This document shows positions 24,669-30,007 of a stretch of DNA of 30,007 nt, piece by piece. The stretch is from the NCBI GenBank assembly GCA_002428935.1, contig DIYG01000055.1:1-30007 (forward strand). Reading direction: 5' to 3'. The stretch comes from Halieaceae bacterium UBA6060. GTDB taxonomy: Bacteria > Pseudomonadota > Gammaproteobacteria > Pseudomonadales > Halieaceae. The position numbers and the translations under genes were made by a program. Every line of letters begins with the position of its first letter. Positions within the stretch are counted from its first letter, which is position 1. The notes under the pieces are model-generated. The model worked only from the letters and a program-made list of their open reading frames with translations, searched no databases and was not told where the DNA came from.

Positions 24669-25652
24669 TCAGGGCCGCAGCAGTATTTTTCCGAGGTGCT
24701 CGCCGCGTTCCATATAGGCCTGCGCTTCGGCCGCGTCTGCGAGCGGGTATTCTCGATCGATAACGGGTTTGACCGCGCCCGTTTCCAGGTGTTCAAACAA
24801 CTGCTCGCGGATTTCCAGGACCATCTGGGCTTTCTGTGCCGTGTTTTGGGCCCGCAGGGTGGAGCCTGTCAGCGTCAGTCGTTTGAGTAACACCGGTAAG
24901 AAGTTCACTTCTGTGCTGAAGCCCCGCATATAGGCGATGTTGACGATGCGGCCCTCGGGTGCGGCCACGTCGATGTTGTGCTGCACGTAGTCGCCGCCGA
25001 CCATGTCCAGAATCACATCGATGGACCCTTTCAGGCCGAGCTCATCCAGGGCTTCGACAAAGCTTTCCGAGCGGTAGTTGAAGGTCCGGGTTGCCCCGAG
25101 GGCCTCTACCCGCCGGCATTTCCCGTCGGTACCAGCGGTGCTGTATACCTCGCAGCCCATGGCTTTGCAGATGGCGACGGCGAGGGTGCCGATACCGCTC
25201 GCCCCTCCATGGACAAGCACCCGTTCGCCACTTTGCATGCGAGCCCGCTGAAACAGATTGTGCCAAACCGTAAGTAGCGCTTCGGGGAGGCCTGCGGCTT
25301 CGCTCAAGGTGTAGGCCTCGGGCACCGGTAAGCACTGGCTCTGGGGCGCAATAGCGTGGCTTGCATATCCGCCGCCATGGGTGAGGGCACAGATAGGGTC
25401 GCCCACGGACCAGCCGCTCACCGCCTCGCCGCACGCAACCACAGTGCCAGATACCTCAAGGCCCATGATGGGTGAGGCGTCTTGCGGTGGTGGGTAGAGG
25501 CCTTTCCGTTGCAGAAGGTCGGCCCGATTCAGCCCGGCGGCGTGCACCTCAATGAGCACCTCATCGGCACCGGGCAAGGGTGCGCGGTCCTCACGGAGGG
25601 ACAGGGATCGGTCGTCATCGTTGATATGGATGTAGCGTCGGGTCAGTTCCAT
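24669..25652 (-). CDS. NAD(P)H-quinone oxidoreductase, PIG3 (TP53I3-like) family
   Basis: A 327-residue zinc-free medium-chain dehydrogenase/reductase. The N-terminal block AAGLNRADLLQRKGLYPPP is diagnostic of the PIG3 quinone oxidoreductase subfamily, and GGASGIGTLA near residue 150 is the NADPH-binding loop. It is predicted to reduce quinones with NADPH in the cytoplasm. The usual catalytic-zinc cysteine and histidine are absent, as in the family. ATG at 25652 starts the frame. It is divergent from the iron alcohol dehydrogenase gene across 165 bp that holds a small CCAACA/TGTTGG dyad (25680-25692) but no convincing promoter. Confidence 0.93.
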   Translation of the reverse strand: MELTRRYIHINDDDRSLSLREDRAPLPGADEVLIEVHAAGLNRADLLQRKGLYPPPQDASPIMGLEVSGTVVACGEAVSGWSVGDPICALTHGGGYASHAIAPQSQCLPVPEAYTLSEAAGLPEALLTVWHNLFQRARMQSGERVLVHGGASGIGTLAVAICKAMGCEVYSTAGTDGKCRRVEALGATRTFNYRSESFVEALDELGLKGSIDVILDMVGGDYVQHNIDVAAPEGRIVNIAYMRGFSTEVNFLPVLLKRLTLTGSTLRAQNTAQKAQMVLEIREQLFEHLETGAVKPVIDREYPLADAAEAQAYMERGEHLGKILLRP

Positions 25653-25817
25653 GAGAAACCTCGTTCATTCAAATACACGCCAACAGTGTTGGCCCGTTTG
25701 GGTCGCCCGGGTGTTGCCCCCTGGGGCACTGCGGCCTCAGACCTAGGGGGTACTCGCCGTGTCGTTCCGTAGTTGCTAATCTTGCTCGCATTCTCACCGC
25801 GGTAGCAGAACATAACG

Positions 25818-27011
25818 ATGAACAAATTCAAGAATGCTTGTTTCTTTATCCTGGCCAAACTGCTGACAACGTTTTCTCCGAGCCCCAGCTATATGGCCTT
25901 CGCCGGCGCCGGCAGCGCGCGCCAACTATGTCAGCATATCCATCGCAGCGGATTCCGGCGAATCCTGGTCGTGACCGACAAACCCCTTCGCGATCTCGGT
26001 ATCGTCGATCAGGCCCTGGCGGGCTTCGCCGATACCGACGTCGACGTGGCCTTTTACGACGGCGTTGAGCCAGACCCCACCTTTGCTCAAGGCGCCGAGG
26101 GCGTCGCCGAGCAGAAACGCCACAACAGCGAAGCTGTGCTGGCCATCGGCGGAGGATCGTCCATCGATTGCGCCAAGCTTATTGCCGCCAGTGCAACCAG
26201 CACCGATGACCCTAAAACCTGGATAGGCCTGGGTAAGGTCAAGCATGACACCTTGCCTTTGTTCGTAATCCCCACCACGGCAGGAACCGGTTCCGAAGCT
26301 ACCATGGGTGCGGTGATCTCCGACCCGACGACCCACGAAAAGGGCGTGCTCTCGGGTGTGGGGATGCATGTGGAAGCCGCCGCTCTCGACCCGGAACTAC
26401 AGCTCGGGCTGCCACCCTCGATCACCGCGGCTACGGGTATGGACGCCTTAACTCACGCCGTGGAGTCGTATATTTGTCGCTGGGAGCGGGGCACCAGCCG
26501 CAGTAGCGCCCGGCAAGCTATTCCCATGATCTTTGCCAACCTGCGCCGGGCCTGTCAGCAAGGTGATGATGTGGAAGCCCGCGAAGCGATGGTCATGGCG
26601 GCTTACTACGCCGGCATCTCCATCAATCAGGTGAATGTCGGTAACGTGCATGCCATTGCCCACCAGCTCGGTGGTAAATACGGTATTCCTCACGGTTTGG
26701 CGAATGCCATGGTGCTGCCTCACGCGTTGGACTTTTGCCTTGCCGAGGCGGAAGCACCCCTGGCGGAGCTTGCGGATCTGGTGGGTGCGTCTCAAGACGG
26801 ACAAACGTCAGCGCAAAAGGCGCGAGCCTTCATCGACGCCGTGGTGCAGTTGCGCGACGACGTAGGCATCTCCCCCGTTTCCGACAAGATCAAAGCCGAG
26901 GACTATGACTACCTCGTGGACCTGGCGGTCACGGAAGCGACGGGCTACTTCTCGCCCCGGTTGTTGACTAACGATGGCGCATTGACCGTGTTGCGGAAGA
27001 TTACCGCCTAA
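25818..27011 (+). CDS. Iron-containing alcohol dehydrogenase
   Basis: A 397-residue group III (Fe-ADH) enzyme. Visible motifs: nucleotide-binding GGGSSIDCAK, the PTTAGTGSEAT loop, and metal ligands in MDALTHAVESY and NVGNVHAIAHQLGGKYGIPHG. Members oxidise or reduce alcohols and aldehydes with NAD(P); the substrate is unknown. The first 25 residues (KFKNACFFILAKLLTTFSPS) precede the usual family start and form a hydrophobic helix; later in-frame starts are possible because ATG at 25818 has no strong Shine-Dalgarno. It is divergent from the quinone oxidoreductase and convergent with the YpeA-like gene, with a 40-bp gap. Confidence 0.93.
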   Translation: MNKFKNACFFILAKLLTTFSPSPSYMAFAGAGSARQLCQHIHRSGFRRILVVTDKPLRDLGIVDQALAGFADTDVDVAFYDGVEPDPTFAQGAEGVAEQKRHNSEAVLAIGGGSSIDCAKLIAASATSTDDPKTWIGLGKVKHDTLPLFVIPTTAGTGSEATMGAVISDPTTHEKGVLSGVGMHVEAAALDPELQLGLPPSITAATGMDALTHAVESYICRWERGTSRSSARQAIPMIFANLRRACQQGDDVEAREAMVMAAYYAGISINQVNVGNVHAIAHQLGGKYGIPHGLANAMVLPHALDFCLAEAEAPLAELADLVGASQDGQTSAQKARAFIDAVVQLRDDVGISPVSDKIKAEDYDYLVDLAVTEATGYFSPRLLTNDGALTVLRKITA

Positions 27012-27051
27012 CGTTGAGCATTCCTGAGCGAGGTGGGGCCGCTGCCTTGCT

Positions 27052-27471
27052 TCAGGTATCTGAGATTAGGCGCTTCCCGATGCTGACCACATCGTCGGGT
27101 TCATAGGATTGCTTGTCGTAGAACCGCAGCACCCTATCGTTGCTGCGCCGAACCACGATGTTGAGCTTTGGGCAGCCGAGCCCGGTCAGCACCTGCTCGA
27201 TATGCAACATTAGTTTCTCGCCGTAGCTAAGGCCCTGAAAATCCGGGTGCACCGCGAGGTAAAACACTGAACCCCGGTGGCCGTCGTAGCCGGCCATCGC
27301 GGAAGCCATGACCGCGTCATCCATCGAGCCAACGAAGAACAGTTCCGGTTGAAAGCGAATCTTGCGGTCGATGTCGGCGTTGGGGTCGTTCCAGGGACGG
27401 GTGAGTTCGCAGGCCTCCCACAGGGCCAGGACACTCGCTCGATCACGTTCGGTAAAGCTTCGAATCTTCAT
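27052..27471 (-). CDS. ypeA: YpeA-type GNAT acetyltransferase
   Basis: A 139-residue GNAT protein very close in layout to E. coli YpeA: MKIRSFTERDR, ELTRPWNDPNADIDRKI, MAGYDGHRGSVFYLAVHP, CPKLNIVVRRSNDRVLRFY and a C-terminal GKRLI. GNAT enzymes move acetyl groups from acetyl-CoA to amines; the YpeA substrate is unknown. The acetyl-CoA loop reads FQGLSYGEKL where the family pattern is R/Q-x-x-G-x-G/A, so the first glycine is replaced by serine, possibly weakening binding. ATG overlaps the stop of the upstream membrane protein gene (ATGA), suggesting co-translation. Confidence 0.9.
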   Translation of the reverse strand: MKIRSFTERDRASVLALWEACELTRPWNDPNADIDRKIRFQPELFFVGSMDDAVMASAMAGYDGHRGSVFYLAVHPDFQGLSYGEKLMLHIEQVLTGLGCPKLNIVVRRSNDRVLRFYDKQSYEPDDVVSIGKRLISDT

Positions 27472-28175
27472 TTGGGGGCGTAGGAGTCCTCAGGTAAGTT
27501 AATTGTCGTCTCGCTCTGCTCTTCGACCGTCGGTGCCTGGACCACCTTTTCATGAACGCGCCTGGCAGCCCGAAGCTGTTGTCGCCCCAGCTTCCACTTC
27601 ACGTACATATACCAGCGGTGTCGCAGTGTTTCTGGTACCAGTATCTCCCAAAGAGTGACCAGGAACCGCGTGACCCCGAGCCTGTTGAGGATCATCCCCA
27701 GGCGCCGGCCCATCCAATCCAGGAGGGTCTGAGGAATGATCAAGAGGGCAAACACGGCAAAGGAGCTACCGGCCGTGGCGATGAGTACTCCAATCGCGAT
27801 GGCCGTCCGTAGCCACAGGGGAAGCCCCAAATAGCCGTTGAACACACCGGATACTGCGGCCACGACCGCTAGCTTTAGCCTGGTCAGAAAGCGTCGCCAG
27901 GGTTTGTGGGACTTCACAAAAATGTGGGTGGATGCCTGAACCGCGAAGCGACGGAGCTGCAACACGACGCTGTTTTTGAGCAGCAGCATGCCGACCTTTG
28001 GGGTCAAGGTTTTCAGCCAGAGCTTGCCCCAGGCCAGAAGCCCCAGGAATAGCGGAATCACCAGCTGATGGGTGTACACCACGGTCGCTACAACAGCAAA
28101 AAGAAACAGCATCGCCAGCACGCGGTGGGTGCCGGGGATGGACTCCTGACGGATTGCGGGCTTACCTCGATTCAC
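27468..28175 (-). CDS. Unknown membrane protein with basic C-terminal region
   Basis: A 235-residue protein I do not recognise. Hydrophobic segments at about 18-34, 37-54 and 122-150, with a long basic region after the last (RHRWYMYVKWKLGRQQLRAARRV) and a short acidic end. The frame opens with GTG at 28175 and I see no ribosome-binding site there, so the start may be a few codons later. It begins only 6 bp after the GFA gene stop and overlaps the YpeA gene, so the three may form one operon. Confidence 0.7.
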   Translation of the reverse strand: MNRGKPAIRQESIPGTHRVLAMLFLFAVVATVVYTHQLVIPLFLGLLAWGKLWLKTLTPKVGMLLLKNSVVLQLRRFAVQASTHIFVKSHKPWRRFLTRLKLAVVAAVSGVFNGYLGLPLWLRTAIAIGVLIATAGSSFAVFALLIIPQTLLDWMGRRLGMILNRLGVTRFLVTLWEILVPETLRHRWYMYVKWKLGRQQLRAARRVHEKVVQAPTVEEQSETTINLPEDSYAPK

Positions 28176-28181
28176 GGGGCG

Positions 28182-28544
28182 TTAGAGTAGTTCCCAGGTA
28201 TCGGCCCCATCAAAGGTACGCAGCTCAATGTCGCGGTACACCTCAGGAGCGAACATGTGGAAGTTCACCGAGACTCTGCCATCGACGGAATCCCCCGCCG
28301 CGTCGTAATGAGTTACACAACCGCAGTTTGAGCAGTGGCAGAACTTGATGATCTTGTCGCCCCATAGGTATTCGGTGATCGCACCGGGGTCAGAAATAAT
28401 ACAGACCTCATGCTTAGAATAGTGGCCCCATAAAGCGGCGTAGCGACGGCATATGGAGCAGTTGCATTGGATCAGCCGCTGGGGAAGGTGGAGAACCTGA
28501 ATTTTGATGGCGCCGCAGTGGCATGTGGATTGGTACATGGGCAT
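28182..28544 (-). CDS. GFA / CENP-V domain zinc-binding protein
   Basis: A 120-residue protein with the full cysteine set of the glutathione-dependent formaldehyde-activating (GFA) family: C-H-C-G at 8-11, CNCSIC at 27-32 and CHCSNCG at 69-75, which bind two zinc ions. In Paracoccus Gfa was proposed to help form S-hydroxymethylglutathione, though this has been questioned, and most members have unknown roles. Its base composition is lower in GC than the genes to the left. It precedes the unknown membrane protein by 6 bp and follows the methyltransferase by 52 bp. Confidence 0.9.
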   Translation of the reverse strand: MPMYQSTCHCGAIKIQVLHLPQRLIQCNCSICRRYAALWGHYSKHEVCIISDPGAITEYLWGDKIIKFCHCSNCGCVTHYDAAGDSVDGRVSVNFHMFAPEVYRDIELRTFDGADTWELL

Positions 28545-28596
28545 TCGCCACCAAGGCTTGTCCTTTTGAAGGACGCTGTTCCAGCGCCATAAAAGT

Positions 28597-29322
28597 CTAT
28601 TTACGGGCCACGAGAATGATTCGCGACATGTGCTTCTCCAGGATTTTTGGGGAGACCTTTAGCAGTTCTTGAATGTCGTGAAACCCAATAAGCTGCAAAC
28701 ATTGTTTCAGCACCGGGGTGCTCAGAGCCCAGTAGTTGGTACTGTCATTGTTATGCATGTGCATGAAGTAACAAATGTTTTTGTCCTTTGGATGATCATA
28801 GACCTGAGTTTCGAGAGCTAGATACCCGCCCTTCTTCAAGTTCTTGAAGGTCGTTTGCAATGACAACAGTGGATTTGCCAGGTGATACAAAGTGCCGAGG
28901 TGTAACACAACGTCGAAGTGCTCTTCTCTACAATAGGTTTCCGCATTCCCTAACTCATAGGTGCCATCGATACCTGCTGCCTCTGACAGCAAGTTCGATA
29001 CCTCGATATGCCGGGGACTGACGTCGATTCCTGTCGGCTGCATCGCAAACTTCGAAGCCAGATAAATTGAGTTATGCCCGGAGTTGCAGCCTATATCCAG
29101 GACATTACCACCTCGAACATCGTCGAAGGGAAGCGATCGTTCAATCGTTTTGATTTTTAGTAGCGTTGTGTCGCTAAAAGGGGTTCGTTTTACGAGGTCT
29201 TTGGTGGATACACCGTTGCTGAAATCGAACCTGTGCCCCCAAGGCTCGTACGCCCTTAGCTTTTCCGTCAACGCTTCGGGGCTCAAATCTGTTGTTAGAC
29301 TTAATACAAAACTTTCTTTCAA
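28597..29322 (-). CDS. SAM-dependent methyltransferase (DUF1698 / CmoB-like layout)
   Basis: A 241-residue class I methyltransferase. The AdoMet-binding motif VLDIGCNSG is at 74-82, followed by GIDVSPRHIE, and LGTLYHLANPLLSL is the post-motif block. The lead-in WGHRFDFSNGV and NSGHNSIYLA resemble CmoB/DUF1698 enzymes, but the fit is loose and the substrate is unknown. The start is TTG at 29320-29322, supported by GAGAGG at good spacing; no ATG fits. Visibly lower GC than the genes to the left of 28,000 suggests horizontal acquisition. It follows the Nudix gene by 35 bp on the same strand. Confidence 0.85.
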   Translation of the reverse strand: MKESFVLSLTTDLSPEALTEKLRAYEPWGHRFDFSNGVSTKDLVKRTPFSDTTLLKIKTIERSLPFDDVRGGNVLDIGCNSGHNSIYLASKFAMQPTGIDVSPRHIEVSNLLSEAAGIDGTYELGNAETYCREEHFDVVLHLGTLYHLANPLLSLQTTFKNLKKGGYLALETQVYDHPKDKNICYFMHMHNNDSTNYWALSTPVLKQCLQLIGFHDIQELLKVSPKILEKHMSRIILVARK

Positions 29323-29357
29323 TTGCAGCCTCTCGGGGTTTGCCTTGGCTCGATTCC

Positions 29358-29798
29358 CTAGCCGGCGGTGACATCAAGATAATCCCTAAGCCGGGATACT
29401 AACGCGGGCACGGCCTCAGGGTGGCAAAGGAATTTATCTATGGCCATCAGCTCCCAGCACTGCCCCTCCTCACCAAACACGATAGCGTCCACGTCTGCCT
29501 GGAACCCGTGTGCGACGAAGAAATACGAATTGCTTCGACCATCTATGCTCAATACTTTGCGCTTGTACGAAAGGCGTGCTGCTGGAAACGAAATTGCGAA
29601 TTCTTCCTTTAACTCTCTCAGCACACATTCCTCTGGAGACTCGTTCCCCTCTCGTCCGCCTCCAGGAAAATCCCAAGAACCCGGGAACGGGATATGCGCC
29701 AAGTCGTCCCGTTTGTAGACCAGTACCTTGCCATCAAAAATCAGCGCGAGCTTTGACCCCCTAAAGTCATCGGAGTTGTCGGTAGTTTCTCGTTTCAT
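29358..29798 (-). CDS. NUDIX hydrolase
   Basis: A 146-residue Nudix-fold protein. The Nudix box reads GGREGNESPEECVLRELKEE followed by FAI: the G-x5-E-x7-RE-U-x-EE pattern is intact, but the last conserved glycine is alanine. The region before it (VLVYKRDDLAHIPFPGSWDFPGG) is typical of MutT-like proteins. It would hydrolyse a nucleoside diphosphate linked to another moiety; the substrate is unknown. ATG at 29798 has only a weak upstream ribosome-binding site. It lies in the lower-GC segment at the right end. Confidence 0.9.
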   Translation of the reverse strand: MKRETTDNSDDFRGSKLALIFDGKVLVYKRDDLAHIPFPGSWDFPGGGREGNESPEECVLRELKEEFAISFPAARLSYKRKVLSIDGRSNSYFFVAHGFQADVDAIVFGEEGQCWELMAIDKFLCHPEAVPALVSRLRDYLDVTAG

Positions 29799-29874
29799 TT
29801 AATACCGTTGACGTCTCGAGTTGATGCAACTGGTAGAACACTCCAGTGCATAGTGCGGCAATCGCTTAGGGTGC

Positions 29875-30007
29875 TTACTTGGTATGCGTTTTCAGGCTTT
29901 TGAAATACACAAGCTCAGGATCACCTGGGTCCAAGTTTTCAATCTTACCGGTTAGCTTAAAGCCTTCGGATTCCAAAAGAGACTGTGTAATCCCCCCAAA
30001 AAACCGA
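29875..30007 (-). CDS. Unidentified protein, C-terminal end (partial)
   Basis: The minus-strand frame is open from the window edge to a TAA at 29875-29877, giving 44 residues containing ITQSLLESEGFKLTGKIENL and ending PELVYFKSLKTHTK. The pattern of an alpha helix, E-x-G-F, and a final beta strand resembles the end of many SAM-dependent methyltransferases, but it is too short to assign. It lies about 75 bp before the Nudix gene on the same strand and could be part of the same lower-GC cluster. Confidence 0.55.
   Translation of the reverse strand, partial: RFFGGITQSLLESEGFKLTGKIENLDPGDPELVYFKSLKTHTK

Noticed and set aside
29826..29840. tRNA D-arm-like string GCAACTGGTAGAACA
   Set aside because: It resembles a tRNA D-arm but no acceptor stem, anticodon arm or T-arm can be built around it; likely chance, though a tRNA remnant cannot be ruled out.

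Overview
The window looks like chromosomal DNA of a GC-rich (roughly 60% by eye) aerobic gammaproteobacterium. Protein style and gene content (a GldA / fused GldF-GldG / DUF4340 cassette, a short RNase J, an AlgP-like histone-H1 mimic, PQQ-type sugar dehydrogenase, MltF-like transglycosylase) fit the marine Halieaceae/OM60-type lineages, but that placement is inference. Most of it is ordinary housekeeping and envelope genes in short operons. Many neighbouring genes share 4-bp ATGA, GTGA or TTGA stop/start overlaps.

Layout. 1-473: 3' end of mmsB (valine catabolism). 481-5322 (-): ABC ATPase, fused permease/GldG protein and DUF4340 protein, a three-gene ABC-export cassette with overlapping genes. 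5407-7579 (-): TauE/SafE permease and glutathione reductase. 7662-10980 (+): serine beta-lactamase-like hydrolase, MOSC protein (coupled), DUF481 outer-membrane protein. 10981-11473: a non-coding, repeat- and hairpin-rich gap between two converging genes. 11474-14021 (-): class I DAHP synthase and a GPH-type MFS carrier. 14139-17028 (+): nei (endonuclease VIII) with an in-frame TAA inside its zinc finger, an RNase J-like nuclease and, behind a strong palindrome, a 2-hydroxychromene-2-carboxylate isomerase-like protein. 16986-17749 (-): two small unknown membrane proteins, divergent from an AlgP-like gene (17965-18528). 18597-20199: PQQ-type sugar dehydrogenase (-) and a small membrane protein (+) whose 5' ends overlap. 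20144-24630 (-): MltF-like transglycosylase and a subtilase, both predicted lipoproteins and translationally coupled. 24669-27011: PIG3-type quinone oxidoreductase (-) and iron-containing alcohol dehydrogenase (+). 27052-28544 (-): YpeA acetyltransferase, unknown membrane protein, GFA protein. 28597-30007 (-): methyltransferase, Nudix hydrolase and a partial gene, in visibly lower-GC DNA.

The most interesting items are: (i) the nei stop codon, with the zinc-finger coding sequence, including the position equivalent to E. coli Arg252, intact beyond it and still overlapping the RNase J start; (ii) the structured 10981-11473 gap, with a ~100-bp imperfect direct duplication and two long hairpins; (iii) the coupled lipoprotein pair subtilase + MltF-like transglycosylase; (iv) the 11+3+11 palindrome ahead of the isomerase. 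I found no CRISPR array, integrase, insertion sequence, rRNA or complete tRNA, and no clear novel multi-gene defence system.
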